Positions 8,539 to 15,958 are shown, counted from the stretch's first letter. The stretch is 35,459 bases of DNA from an uncultured Clostridia bacterium (GCA_946625545.1 CAMOTC010000006.1:1-35459), one strand, 5' to 3'. The notes: generated from the letters alone by a model not told the origin. Translations and numbers: made by a program.

Positions 8539-9272
8539 CAAAGCACCCCCACGAGAAAGGTATAGGGAACGAAGGGCATCAGCCCTTTTTTCATTTTCCC
8601 GAGCATAAAGCGTATCGCGAAAAGTCCCGAAAGAAAAGCCGCCGTCGATGCGACAACGATCTCCGTGACGTCAGCACCCGCGGCGGAAAAGCCGCTCTCT
8701 ATCCCCTCGACGAGAAAGCCCCCGATGATCACGGGAACGGAGAGAAGGAAGGAAAAGCGCGCCGCTCTCTCGCGCGACAACCCCATATAGCGCGCCGCCG
8801 CGATCGTCGAACCGCTGCGCGATACCCCGGGGAGGACGGCGATCCCCTGAAAGATCCCCGTCAGGATCGAGACTTTACCGTCGAGCATCCTCCCTACGCT
8901 CTCCCTACACAGCTTCTCGGAGGCAAAGAGCAGCACCGAGGTCAGGATAAAGCCGAAGCCGAGCAAACTGCCCGTCAAGAGGTCGGGGAAAAACTCTTTG
9001 AATACAAGAGCGATCCCCACCGTAAAGAGGGAGGAGAGCAGGATATACTTCGCGTCCCCCTTGATGGGATGGCGAAGGAGCTCCCCGATCTCCCGACGCA
9101 TCACGATAATGACGGCGAGAAGGGTCGCGAGATGCAGAGAGAGATTATAAAAGAGCGACGTCGGCATAACGGACAGCTTTGATAGAATGGTCAAATGCCC
9201 GCTGCTCGAGACGGGGAGAAACTCCGTCACCCCCTGCACGAGCCCAACGAGAAGCGCTTTCCAATATTTCAT
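8523..9272 (-). CDS. uppP: Undecaprenyl-diphosphatase UppP (BacA family)
   Basis: This 249-residue integral membrane enzyme removes one phosphate from undecaprenyl diphosphate, recycling the lipid carrier of peptidoglycan and wall polymers. The two signatures are clear: 'GVTEFLPVSSSGHL' near residue 14 (catalytic Glu and the SSSGH motif) and 'LPGVSRSGSTI' near residue 148 (PGxSRSG). Seven or eight hydrophobic segments follow. It is slightly shorter than the usual ~265-275 residues. The ribosome binding site is purine rich (AGGAAGGGG) upstream of the ATG. It stands alone, converges on the acyltransferase-like gene with a 16-bp overlap, and is divergent from ychF. I could not identify its promoter with confidence. 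Confidence 0.96.
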   Translation of the reverse strand: MKYWKALLVGLVQGVTEFLPVSSSGHLTILSKLSVMPTSLFYNLSLHLATLLAVIIVMRREIGELLRHPIKGDAKYILLSSLFTVGIALVFKEFFPDLLTGSLLGFGFILTSVLLFASEKLCRESVGRMLDGKVSILTGIFQGIAVLPGVSRSGSTIAAARYMGLSRERAARFSFLLSVPVIIGGFLVEGIESGFSAAGADVTEIVVASTAAFLSGLFAIRFMLGKMKKGLMPFVPYTFLVGVLCYFLP

Positions 9273-9307
9273 TTTCCACCCCTTCCTCCGACTTTTAGCG
9301 TAATCAG

Positions 9308-9336
9308 TTGATTTCCGCGCGCGGAGATTGTATAAT
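9308..9336 (+). promoter_or_regulatory. Sigma-A promoter of ychF-argS, with a palindrome in the spacer
   Basis: TTGATT (9308-9313), a 17-bp spacer and TATAAT (9331-9336). The spacer holds a perfect 12-bp palindrome, TCCGCGCGCGGA (9314-9325). It may be an operator or part of the recurring GC-rich spacer motif seen at other promoters here. Confidence 0.8.
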
Positions 9337-9387
9337 AACTTTATATTTTACGAAATCTAAGCGGCATTTATGCCAAAGGACGAAACA

Positions 9388-10479
9388 ATGAAACTCGGTA
9401 TCGTAGGTCTCCCCAACGTGGGCAAATCCACCCTTTTCAACGCGATCACTTCCGCCGGTGCGGAATGTCAAAACTATCCTTTCTGCACGATCGAGCCAAA
9501 CGTCGGCGTCGTCCCCGTTCCCGATAAGCGCGTGGACGATCTCGCCGCTCTCTATCATTCGCAGAAGGTCACCCCTGCCGTCCTCGAATTTGTGGATATC
9601 GCGGGTCTCGTCAAGGGCGCATCCCGCGGCGAAGGTCTCGGCAATAAGTTTCTCTCCCATATCCGTGAGGTAGACGCAATCACCCACGTCGTGCGTTGCT
9701 ACGAGGATCCCAACATCACCCACGTCGAGGGTCGCATCTCTCCCAAGGACGATATCGAGATCATCGACACCGAGCTCGTGCTCGCCGACCTCGAGAGCGT
9801 GGAAAAGCGTCTCGCGAAGGTGCGCACCTCCGCAAAGAGCGGCGACAAGAAGTATCTCCCCGAGATCGAGATGCTCGAGAAAATGTATAACCACCTCTCG
9901 GAGGGCAAGTCGGGCAGAAGCATCGACGCCACCGACGAGGAGAGAGAGTACTACGACTCTCTGTATCTCCTGACCACAAAGAAGGTCATCTACGTCGCGA
10001 ATATCGCGGAAAGCGATATCGGCAAGCCCGACAACAGCTTCGTGCGCGAGGTCAGAGAGATCGCCGCGAAGGAGAATGCGAAGGTCATCGTGCTCTCGGC
10101 AAAGGTGGAGGCGGAGCTCTCCGCTCTCGACAAAGAGGATCGCGAGATCTTCCGCGAGGAGCTCGGCATCAAGGAGAGCGGTCTCTCCCTCCTGATCACC
10201 GCAGGATACGAACTGCTCGGCTTGATCTCCTACTTGACCGCGGGAGAAAAGGAAACGCGCGCCTGGACCATCAAGAAAGGCACCAAAGCGCCTCAAGCGG
10301 CAGGCAAGATCCATACCGACTTTGAAAAGGGCTTTATCCGCGCAGAGGTCATCTCCTACGAGGAGCTGATGGAGTGCGGCTCGCTGACCGTCGCGAAGGA
10401 GCACGGCAAGGTCCGCAGTGAAGGCAAAGACTACGTGATGAAGGACGGAGACGTCGTCCTCTTCCGCTTTAACGTGTGA
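9388..10479 (+). CDS. ychF: Ribosome-associated ATPase YchF (OLA1/Obg-like)
   Basis: This 363-residue P-loop protein has GLPNVGKST (Walker A) at residues 7-15, the switch segment '[11 protein letters not shown]', and '[17 protein letters not shown]' (G3). In place of NKxD it has an 'ANIAE' (NxxE-type) motif, which in this family goes with ATP rather than GTP preference. A coiled-coil insert (~125-170) and a C-terminal TGS domain ('[27 protein letters not shown]') complete it. The role is in translation and stress response. The ATG at 9388 has an AAAGGA site 8 nt upstream, whereas the ATG at 9370 in the same frame has none, so 9388 is chosen. argS follows after 2 bp. Confidence 0.97.
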   Translation: MKLGIVGLPNVGKSTLFNAITSAGAECQNYPFCTIEPNVGVVPVPDKRVDDLAALYHSQKVTPAVLEFVDIAGLVKGASRGEGLGNKFLSHIREVDAITHVVRCYEDPNITHVEGRISPKDDIEIIDTELVLADLESVEKRLAKVRTSAKSGDKKYLPEIEMLEKMYNHLSEGKSGRSIDATDEEREYYDSLYLLTTKKVIYVANIAESDIGKPDNSFVREVREIAAKENAKVIVLSAKVEAELSALDKEDREIFREELGIKESGLSLLITAGYELLGLISYLTAGEKETRAWTIKKGTKAPQAAGKIHTDFEKGFIRAEVISYEELMECGSLTVAKEHGKVRSEGKDYVMKDGDVVLFRFNV

Positions 10480-10481
10480 TT

Positions 10482-12170
10482 ATGAATAATAACGAACTCA
10501 TCGCATCTCTGATCCATATCGACGGCGTATCGGAGGCTGACATCCTCTCCCTCCTGGCCCAGCCGAAAGATCTCGGCTATGCCGACGTCGCGCTCCCCTG
10601 CTTTCGTTTCGCGAAGGCTCTCCGCAAGTCCCCCGTGGATATCGCGGTAGATCTCGCGGGGAAGATCTCGGCGGATCTCCCCCCTTTCCTCCTCTCCTGC
10701 ACCGCGCTGAACGGATACTTGAACTTTAAGTTTTCCAGAGAGGACATGGCGAAGGAGACCCTCCTCAAAGTCAAGCGCGAGGGGACGTCTTACGGTCACT
10801 CCGACCTCGGCAAAGGCAAGACCATCTGCATCGACTACTCCTCCGTGAATATCGCGAAACCCTTCCATATCGGGCACCTCTCCTCCACCGTGATCGGCGG
10901 GGCGCTCTCGAGGATCTTCCGCACGCTGGGCTATAACGTCGTGGGGATCAATCACCTCGGCGATTGGGGTACGCAGTTCGGCAAGATGATCGTCGCCTAC
11001 AAGAAATGGGGCGGCGGCATGGATATCAAAAAGAGCGGCGTCAGGGAGCTGAATAAACTCTACGTCAGATTTCACGAAGAGGCGGAGAAAGATGAGAGCC
11101 TGAACGACCTCGGCAGAGAATACTTCAAACGCATCGAGGACGGCGACCCCGAGGCGCTCGCCCTCTTTGAGCAGTTCAAGGAGGTCTCACTCCTCGAGGC
11201 GAAGCGGGTCTATGACAGGCTCGGCATCACCTTTGAGAGCTACAACGGCGAGAGTTTCTATAACGACAAAATGCAGCCCGTCCTCGATCTCCTCAGCGAG
11301 AGAGGACTCCTCGTGGAGTCAGAGGGGGCAAAGGTAGTGAACGTGGGCGAGGATATGCCTCCCTGCCTGCTCGTCAGATCGGACGGCGCCACCCTCTACG
11401 CGACGCGCGATCTCGCCGCCGCATATTACCGCAAAAAGACCTACGACTTCTACAAGTGTCTGTACGTCGTGGCGTATCAGCAAAACCTGCATTTCAAGCA
11501 GGTATTTAAGGTAATCGAAATGCTCGGCGAGCCCTGGGCGAAGGATCTCGAGCATATCGCCTTCGGCATGGTCTCCCTCGCCGACGGCACGATGAGCACC
11601 CGCCAAGGTAAGGTGGTATATCTCGAGGACGCCCTCGACGCCGCCGTGCAAAAGGCGAAGGAGATCATCAACGTCAAGAGTCCCGATCTCGAGGGCAAAG
11701 AGGAGATCGCCGAACAGGTCGGCGTAGGCGCCGTGATCTTCGGCGCTCTGCAAAATAACCGCATCAAGGATATCACCTTCAGCTACGACAAGATGCTGAA
11801 TTTCGACGGAGAGACCTGTCCCTACGTCCAGTACACACACGCGCGCGCGAATAGTCTCCTCGAGAAAGCAGGGGACTTTGACCCCACCAAGGCGGACTTT
11901 ACCTCTCTCGAGAACGCGCACGAGCTCGTCAGCGCGATCGCATCCTTCGAGGGCGCGATCAAAGCCGCCGCGGACAAGCGGGAGCCGAGCATCGTGACTC
12001 GCCTCGCGATCGACGTCGCCGAGATGTTTAATAAGTATTATATCGACAATCGCATCTTGAACGCCGACGAAGGGATCAAAGAGGCGCGCCTCCTTTTGAC
12101 CTTTGCGGTAAAGCAGGTCTTGCAAAACGCACTCCTACTTCTCGGGATCGCCGCGCCGAATAAGATGTGA
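10482..12170 (+). CDS. argS: Arginyl-tRNA synthetase
   Basis: This 562-residue class I aminoacyl-tRNA synthetase charges tRNA-Arg. The N-terminal Arg-tRNA-synthetase additional domain covers ~1-100. The catalytic core has the HIGH motif ('FHIGHLSSTVIGG', residues ~125-137) and 'NHLGDWGTQFGK'. The KMSKS-equivalent region reads 'DGTMSTRQGKVV', as is common in ArgS. The DALR anticodon-binding domain is C-terminal. The ATG lies 2 bp after the ychF TGA and has no Shine-Dalgarno sequence, so re-initiation or coupling from ychF is likely. A GTG two codons upstream (10476) overlaps the ychF stop. There is no T-box leader. The last 36 bp overlap a small gene on the minus strand. Confidence 0.97.
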   Translation: MNNNELIASLIHIDGVSEADILSLLAQPKDLGYADVALPCFRFAKALRKSPVDIAVDLAGKISADLPPFLLSCTALNGYLNFKFSREDMAKETLLKVKREGTSYGHSDLGKGKTICIDYSSVNIAKPFHIGHLSSTVIGGALSRIFRTLGYNVVGINHLGDWGTQFGKMIVAYKKWGGGMDIKKSGVRELNKLYVRFHEEAEKDESLNDLGREYFKRIEDGDPEALALFEQFKEVSLLEAKRVYDRLGITFESYNGESFYNDKMQPVLDLLSERGLLVESEGAKVVNVGEDMPPCLLVRSDGATLYATRDLAAAYYRKKTYDFYKCLYVVAYQQNLHFKQVFKVIEMLGEPWAKDLEHIAFGMVSLADGTMSTRQGKVVYLEDALDAAVQKAKEIINVKSPDLEGKEEIAEQVGVGAVIFGALQNNRIKDITFSYDKMLNFDGETCPYVQYTHARANSLLEKAGDFDPTKADFTSLENAHELVSAIASFEGAIKAAADKREPSIVTRLAIDVAEMFNKYYIDNRILNADEGIKEARLLLTFAVKQVLQNALLLLGIAAPNKM

Positions 12171-12359
12171 CGAGGGACTCTCTCGGATCAATGCCACGTA
12201 CTCGGGGACGCGCTCCTCGCGGATGGGCATCGGTCGATGTCCCTCAAAAAAGAGGACGAAGGCGGGAGAGATGCTCCCCCATCGGTCCATTCTCTTAAAA
12301 TCTGTCAGTTTCCCTTCGCGGATCAGACGTCGCAAGACGGCGTGATAATTGTAGTACAT
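12135..12359 (-). CDS. Small conserved-looking protein with a sigma-G-like promoter
   Basis: From the ATG at 12359 the product is 74 residues. It is rich in Arg, Tyr and Phe, starts 'MYYNYHAVLRRLIREGKLTDF' and has a core 'SPAFVLFFEGHRPMPIREERVPEYV'. I believe similar short proteins occur in Clostridia, but I know no name or function. There is no Shine-Dalgarno sequence. The start sits 5 nt after a CATACTG box with GGATA 18 bp further up, an arrangement almost identical to the gerA promoter here. That suggests forespore expression from a leaderless mRNA. Its C-terminal 36 bp overlap the end of argS. A longer frame from 12467 is open but would include the promoter. The protein-like composition and promoter support it; the short length keeps confidence moderate. 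Confidence 0.6.
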   Translation of the reverse strand: MYYNYHAVLRRLIREGKLTDFKRMDRWGSISPAFVLFFEGHRPMPIREERVPEYVALIRESPSSHLIRRGDPEK

Positions 12360-12364
12360 ACTCT

Positions 12365-12394
12365 CAGTATGCATTATTTGCGCGAGGGGTATCC
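12365..12394 (-). promoter_or_regulatory. Sigma-G-like promoter of the 74-residue gene
   Basis: On the minus strand GGATA (12394-12390), an 18-bp spacer and CATACTG (12371-12365), then AGAGT and the ATG. The known forespore sigma-G consensus is roughly GHATR and CATHHTA; there is one mismatch in each box. Confidence 0.5.
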
Positions 12395-12471
12395 GACGCT
12401 TTGTGCGGATATTCGGGGAGATATCCTCGCTCGCCGTCAGAGTCTCCCCCGAGCATCGTTTCCGCAACGCG

Positions 12472-12541
12472 ATAATTGTAAAAAAAATTATTATTTATTT
12501 ATCAAAAAAGTGTTTACAATTATATTATTTATCCATATAAT
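12472..12541 (+). promoter_or_regulatory. Sigma-A promoter of the zinc-ribbon gene with a flanking inverted repeat
   Basis: TTTACA (12513-12518), a 17-bp spacer and TATAAT (12536-12541) make a good promoter in an AT-rich island. The -35 is part of an 11-bp inverted repeat: ATAATTGTAAA at 12472-12482 and TTTACAATTAT at 12513-12523. A further partial copy, ATAATTGTA, lies at 12345-12353 inside the neighbouring small gene. The arrangement resembles an operator. Confidence 0.65.
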
Positions 12542-12580
12542 AATGGAACGAACAAAAACAGCCTGAAAAGGAGGTATCTT

Positions 12581-13066
12581 ATGCCGTCTTATAAACTATG
12601 TCCGCGCTGTCAACTGAATTACATCCCCGAGGACGAGGATTACTGCGAAGTCTGCAGAGAAGAGCTTCGCGGGGTGCATTTTGAGGAAGATGAGGATGAT
12701 AACTACACCAAGACCTGCCCGAGATGCGGCGCGCTCATCCCCGATGACGCAGATTACTGCGAGAACTGCAGACAGGATCTCGAGGATAAGCTCGAGACAG
12801 AAGACGAGGATTGGGATAGCGAGGATCGCGTAGAGGACGGCGAAGGCCTCGATGCCGATGCCGAGGATACCCTCGACGAGGACGTCCTGCCCGACGGCGA
12901 GAGCTTTGGGGACGAGGAAGGCTTCGGTGACGATGACGACTTTGACAAAGAGGAGGAAGAGGAAAGCCCCTCCAATGACGACGACATCTACGGCTTCGAG
13001 ACAAACGTGGACGTGAACGACTACGAAGACGACGAAGACGACGAGAATAAAGATGACGACGAATGA
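12581..13066 (+). CDS. Double zinc-ribbon protein with a long acidic tail
   Basis: The product is 161 residues. Residues 1-65 hold two zinc-ribbon-like modules, CPRC...CEVC and CPRC...CENC, with CxxC pairs about 11 residues apart. From ~residue 68 to the end the protein is almost entirely Asp, Glu, Ser and Gly with no hydrophobic core, so it should be disordered and strongly negative. No membrane helix or signal is present. An AAGGAGGT site is 7 nt upstream of the ATG, and a good promoter and terminator flank the gene, so it is a single-gene unit and probably well expressed. The function is unknown; metal binding by the ribbons is expected. The acidic tail could mimic nucleic acid or bind cations, but that is speculation. 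Confidence 0.85.
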   Translation: MPSYKLCPRCQLNYIPEDEDYCEVCREELRGVHFEEDEDDNYTKTCPRCGALIPDDADYCENCRQDLEDKLETEDEDWDSEDRVEDGEGLDADAEDTLDEDVLPDGESFGDEEGFGDDDDFDKEEEEESPSNDDDIYGFETNVDVNDYEDDEDDENKDDDE

Positions 13067-13070
13067 TGAT

Positions 13071-13097
13071 AAGCAGCAGCGAGAGCCGCTGCTTTTT
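13071..13097 (+). terminator. Terminator of the zinc-ribbon gene
   Basis: AGCAGC (from 13072) pairs with GCTGCT before a run of T at 13093-13097. It lies a few bases after the stop codon. Confidence 0.75.
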
Positions 13098-13112
13098 GAT
13101 TAGGAATAAGAC

Positions 13113-13214
13113 GGCGACGCCGCGTGAAGCAGCCCCCTATGCGACCGTGAAGGACTTCCTGCGGAAGCGTGAAGGACGCGCTCCGCGTGCGTGAAGTGTC
13201 GAGCAATGCTCGAC
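13113..13214. repeat. Array of ~22-bp GTGAAG units with changing hairpins (array 1)
   Basis: GTGAAG occurs at 13124, 13147, 13169 and 13191 (spacing 23, 22, 22). Three units are followed by a small hairpin whose sequence differs from unit to unit: CTTCC-tgc-GGAAG (13155-13167), ACGCG-ctc-CGCGT (13176-13188) and GTCGAGC-aat-GCTCGAC (13198-13214). GGCGACGCC (13113-13121) precedes the array, and the first unit has no good stem. On the minus strand the conserved part reads CTTCAC, as in array 2 at 15826-15912. No gene is seen in 13067-13367. Confidence 0.75.
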
Positions 13215-13242
13215 GCTATGGAATAATTCAATTAAAATCAGG

Positions 13243-13296
13243 AGTAAAGGCTCCCGTAAAACGGCCGGTGAGGGGTCTTCTCCTTCGTCCTTTACT
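13243..13296. repeat. Three-way-junction-like folded intergenic element
   Basis: AGTAAAGG (13243-13250) pairs with CCTTTACT (13289-13296). Inside lie two hairpins: CCGT-aaa-ACGG (13254-13264) and AGGGG-tctt-CTCCT (from 13271, one G-U pair). The sequence resembles degenerate dispersed elements with AAAGGCTCCC and TGAGGGG blocks that I recall from gut Clostridia. That resemblance is from memory. Confidence 0.45.
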
Positions 13297-13321
13297 TGCG
13301 ATCCACCCATTATGATGATAA

Positions 13322-13354
13322 AAAGAGAGCGGCGAATCTCTCGCCGCTCTCTTT
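13322..13354. terminator. Terminator after the 13368-14798 lipoprotein, probably two-way
   Basis: A perfect 14-bp stem (13322-13335 with 13341-13354) has a 5-nt loop. It runs into TTTT on the minus strand just after the lipoprotein stop and into TTT on the plus strand. Confidence 0.8.
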
Positions 13355-13367
13355 ATCGTAGCCGATA

Positions 13368-14798
13368 TTACTTTTCGGAATCGGCCTTTGCCTCGGCTTC
13401 CTCCATCTTCGCCTTATCGTCGGCGGAGAGGAGTCTCACGGGGGTGATCGTCGCATCCTTGCCGGAATGGATATCGACCTCGGAGAGCTTGATGCGCGCC
13501 ATATAGTCGTAGTCGTCATCGAGGATAAAGTAGAAGTATCCGTCGAAATACTCCGCACCGGTGAAAGAGGTCATAAACTTCTCTTCCGTGCTGTATGCCT
13601 TGTAGACGTTGGACTCATTATCCATAGCGAAATACATGAGGATAGAGTCGCTATTCAGGAAGTAGAAGGTGTCATTCTCGATGCAGAGCAGAGTCGAGAG
13701 GTTGAGCGAGCCGTAGCTCTTGACCGCACGACCGTCGGTGTAGTAGATGCGAGCGTTGGAGCCGGTCTTGACCACGCCTTCCGCATAGCTGATGGGATAG
13801 AGCTCACTCAGCTCCTCGGTGGAGAGGCGAACCTCTTTGGACGCGAGGAATGAGAAATTTTTGTCCTGGAACTCATAGGCATAGGTGCCTACCACGGTGC
13901 CGCTCGAAGAGGTGCCGATGTAGGAAGTCTTGGTGTAGTAGATCGCGAGCTTCTCATCGGTCACTGAGGTCGCAACGATGGAGATATTGTAGGTGGTATC
14001 GGAATAGGTCTCCTCGTCGATCAAGGTCTTCTTGTTCTCGCCGCGGGGATCGCAGACGTAGAGGATATTGGAGTACTCGTACTCCTTCTCGGAATTTTTC
14101 GTATAAAGGACGTAATCCGCCACGGAGGTCGCCGCGCCGGGGGTGTACTCCTCATTCTTGGTGAAATAGACCGCGGTGACGTCCTCGTCGATGAGGTCGC
14201 CGGGCTTGTCCTCCTTGAACTTCTTGACAGCGAGATCCTTGCTGTAGAGCTTATTCTCCGAGCTGTCGAGGTAGATGAGAGCAGAGGAAGTGTAATGATA
14301 CTTGACGTCGGTGTCTTCAATATTCAAGATCACCTGCGTACCGGTACCGTCGATCTTGGTACGCATAAACTGCAAGGTGCTCGTCTGCACCGTACCCGAC
14401 CTGTCCTCTTCGGCGCTCGGGCTCACGTAATAGATCCATTCGCCATAGATAGAGAAACCCACGTTCTCGGAGTCAGCCATCACGCTCTTCGGCACGACGA
14501 TGGTGTAGTCGTCGCCGATGGTGCCGTCCTCCGCATAGGATACGCGAACGATCGCGCCCTTCGTGACGTTGCCGAACCAGTTCTGCTTGCCACTATCGGT
14601 CAGATAGCCCGAATAGCCGTTCACGAAATAGAGATAGCCGCCCTGCTTGACCACAAGTCCGCCGTTGCTCTCGACGGTGGCATTCGGATCGCCGCCCGAG
14701 ATAGCGTCGGCTTTATAGCTCTCGCAAGCGAACGTGGCTAAAAGCACGCAGGCGAGCAAGGCGATCGCAACTATTGCTAAAATAACTTTTTTACGCAT
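13368..14798 (-). CDS. Lipoprotein, probable beta-propeller (DUF5050-like)
   Basis: This 476-residue protein has a signal peptide of charged start, hydrophobic core and lipobox ending F-A-C at about residue 25. The body repeats short blocks such as 'GGYLYFVNGYSG', 'GEWIYYVSPS', 'YDGYFYFILDDD' and 'RIYYTDGRAV'. They are spaced roughly 45-60 residues apart and fit the WD-like beta-propeller pattern annotated as DUF5050 in Firmicutes surface proteins. No catalytic motif is visible. It is likely anchored on the outer face of the membrane; the ligand is unknown. The ATG has a GGGAGA site 8 nt upstream and a consensus promoter about 55 nt upstream. A 7-bp inverted repeat in the leader (14802-14808 with 14834-14840) could partly cover the ribosome binding site. 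Confidence 0.8.
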   Translation of the reverse strand: MRKKVILAIVAIALLACVLLATFACESYKADAISGGDPNATVESNGGLVVKQGGYLYFVNGYSGYLTDSGKQNWFGNVTKGAIVRVSYAEDGTIGDDYTIVVPKSVMADSENVGFSIYGEWIYYVSPSAEEDRSGTVQTSTLQFMRTKIDGTGTQVILNIEDTDVKYHYTSSALIYLDSSENKLYSKDLAVKKFKEDKPGDLIDEDVTAVYFTKNEEYTPGAATSVADYVLYTKNSEKEYEYSNILYVCDPRGENKKTLIDEETYSDTTYNISIVATSVTDEKLAIYYTKTSYIGTSSSGTVVGTYAYEFQDKNFSFLASKEVRLSTEELSELYPISYAEGVVKTGSNARIYYTDGRAVKSYGSLNLSTLLCIENDTFYFLNSDSILMYFAMDNESNVYKAYSTEEKFMTSFTGAEYFDGYFYFILDDDYDYMARIKLSEVDIHSGKDATITPVRLLSADDKAKMEEAEAKADSEK

Positions 14799-14854
14799 GA
14801 TATAATCTCCCGATTCTGTCTATACAAAGGAATAGATTATCCCTCTGATAAATA

Positions 14855-14883
14855 ATTATAGTATAAACAATCAAATATTGCAA
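14855..14883 (-). promoter_or_regulatory. Sigma-A promoter of the beta-propeller lipoprotein
   Basis: On the minus strand TTGCAA (14883-14878), a 17-bp spacer and TATAAT (14860-14855), about 55 nt before the ATG at 14798. Confidence 0.8.
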
Positions 14884-14930
14884 TTATTTTGCGCGACAAA
14901 ATCATACCGAGCCCATTTTTCGCGCGTTTT

Positions 14931-14946
14931 ACTCTCCAAGGAGAGT
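14931..14946. promoter_or_regulatory. 16-bp perfect palindrome upstream of the 14969 gene
   Basis: ACTCTCCAAGGAGAGT is a perfect palindrome 22 bp before the ATG. It is a candidate operator, or an RNA hairpin just upstream of the AAGGAGGT site. A 3-codon frame (ATG GGC AGG TAA) starts right after it. Confidence 0.4.
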
Positions 14947-14968
14947 ATGGGCAGGTAAGGAGGTATAT

Positions 14969-15706
14969 ATGCCATTTCGACGAATCTTACTCAAAAATCG
15001 ATCGGGAGTCCCCGTCGCAAGCGTCACCCTCACCGACAGGCGTCCCATCGTCACCCTGCCCGAGGGGATCGCGGCGCTCCTCATTCTAAGCGACGAGATC
15101 ACCCTTCCCGCGAGCGAAAGTACATTCGCCCATCCCGTGGGGAATAAGCCCTTCTCCCTCCTCGCGAGGAAGGATGGAGAGCTCCTCTTCGGCTCTACTC
15201 TCCCCGAGGAGGCTGCCGCCTTCGCGAAATGGAGGCTATTGACCGCCCTCGAGGAGAAAAAACGCACGCCGCTCGCCCCTACAGAGTCCCTTGAAAAGAG
15301 GGAAACGGACGAGGTAGCAGAGCAAGCGGAAAGCGCCGAGGACGCGCTCCGAAAAAGCACCGAAGAGATCCTCCAAAGCGAGCAAAGCTCACCTCTCGAG
15401 GAGAGCGAAACGTCAGACGGCTCGGGAGTCCCGAGCAAACTCGAACGAGCGGAAGCTCTCCTCCGAAAAGGGACGCCCTTCACCCTCTTTGACAGCGTAA
15501 TGCCGGGATCAAGGTGGGCGATCATCAAAGAGGACGCCGCGGAATACCTGATCGGGATCACGGGAGAGGGAGAGGAGAGTCGCATCCTCTTCGGCGTGCC
15601 CGGCGCGCGGGACTTTCCCCCTGACGAAGGGAGACTCTGGTCCTTCTTTCCGAGTGAGGAAAGCGAGGAGATCGGATACTTCCTGACCGAAGCAGAGGAG
15701 ATATAA
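14969..15706 (+). CDS. Uncharacterised protein with a charged middle region
   Basis: This 245-residue protein is not recognised by name. Residues 1-90 look globular and beta-rich ('VPVASVTLTDRRPIVTLPEG'). Residues ~95-150 are a Glu/Ser/Lys-rich linker, probably disordered or helical. Residues ~155-245 are globular again ('PFTLFDSVMPGSRWAIIK', 'YLIGITGEGEESRILFGVPG', 'GYFLTEAEE'). I have seen C-terminal regions of this kind in proteins of sporulating Clostridia, but I cannot attach a function. There is no signal peptide or membrane helix. An AAGGAGGT site 6 nt before the ATG decides strand and start; the 310-residue minus-strand frame over the same DNA is low complexity (Ser/Arg) and has no such site. 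The gene is divergent from the beta-propeller lipoprotein. Confidence 0.75.
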   Translation: MPFRRILLKNRSGVPVASVTLTDRRPIVTLPEGIAALLILSDEITLPASESTFAHPVGNKPFSLLARKDGELLFGSTLPEEAAAFAKWRLLTALEEKKRTPLAPTESLEKRETDEVAEQAESAEDALRKSTEEILQSEQSSPLEESETSDGSGVPSKLERAEALLRKGTPFTLFDSVMPGSRWAIIKEDAAEYLIGITGEGEESRILFGVPGARDFPPDEGRLWSFFPSEESEEIGYFLTEAEEI

Positions 15707-15741
15707 TGGGCGGCAGAGCGGGAAAAAGACGTCTCGGCTCC

Positions 15742-15763
15742 AGCATCACTCAAGGCTGATGCT
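15742..15763 (+). repeat. Inverted repeat after the 14969-15706 gene
   Basis: AGCATCA (15742-15748) and TGATGCT (15757-15763) can pair with an 8-nt loop 36 bp after the stop codon. No T-run follows. The rest of 15707-15825 shows nothing I can call. Confidence 0.45.
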
Positions 15764-15825
15764 CCAAAGTAAAAGCAAATACAAAACGAGCGCTCCCTTC
15801 CTCCCTTTTCTTTACGATCCGTAAC

Positions 15826-15912
15826 TGCGCGGACACGCGCAACTTCAGTTGACAAAGTCAAACTTCACTGTTCCACAGGAACAACCTCACTTTCCCATAG
15901 GGAATACTTCAC
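15826..15912. repeat. Array of ~22-bp CTTCAC units with changing hairpins (array 2)
   Basis: CTTCA(C)-type cores occur at 15843, 15863, 15885 (CCTCAC) and 15907 (spacing 20, 22, 22). The hairpins between them differ in sequence but keep pairing: TGCGCG-gaca-CGCGCA (15826-15841), TTGAC-aaa-GTCAA (15849-15861), TGTTCC-aca-GGAACA (15869-15883) and TTCCC-ata-GGGAA (15892-15904). This is the same design as array 1, in the opposite orientation in the window. Confidence 0.8.
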
Positions 15913-15926
15913 TCTAAAAAAAAGGA

Positions 15927-15958
15927 GGGCAAGCAGCCATTAGCTGCTTGCCCTTTTT
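15927..15958. terminator. Strong two-way terminator between convergent genes
   Basis: A perfect 11-bp stem, 15927-15937 with 15943-15953, has a 5-nt loop and T at 15954-15958 on the plus strand. On the minus strand TCC and then eight T follow. It serves the 14969 gene and the large lipoprotein gene ending at 15988. Confidence 0.9.

Noticed and set aside
9304-10404. A 366-codon frame antisense to ychF
   Set aside because: The complete YchF motifs are on the plus strand; the antisense product resembles nothing I know.
13113-13214. CRISPR array
   Set aside because: Units are only ~22 bp with a 6-7-bp core, the spacers are self-complementary rather than unique foreign-like sequence, and no cas gene is present.
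14929-15861. A 310-codon minus-strand frame
   Set aside because: It is Ser/Arg-rich low complexity and runs through hairpin array 2. The plus-strand gene at 14969 has an AAGGAGGT site and globular domains.
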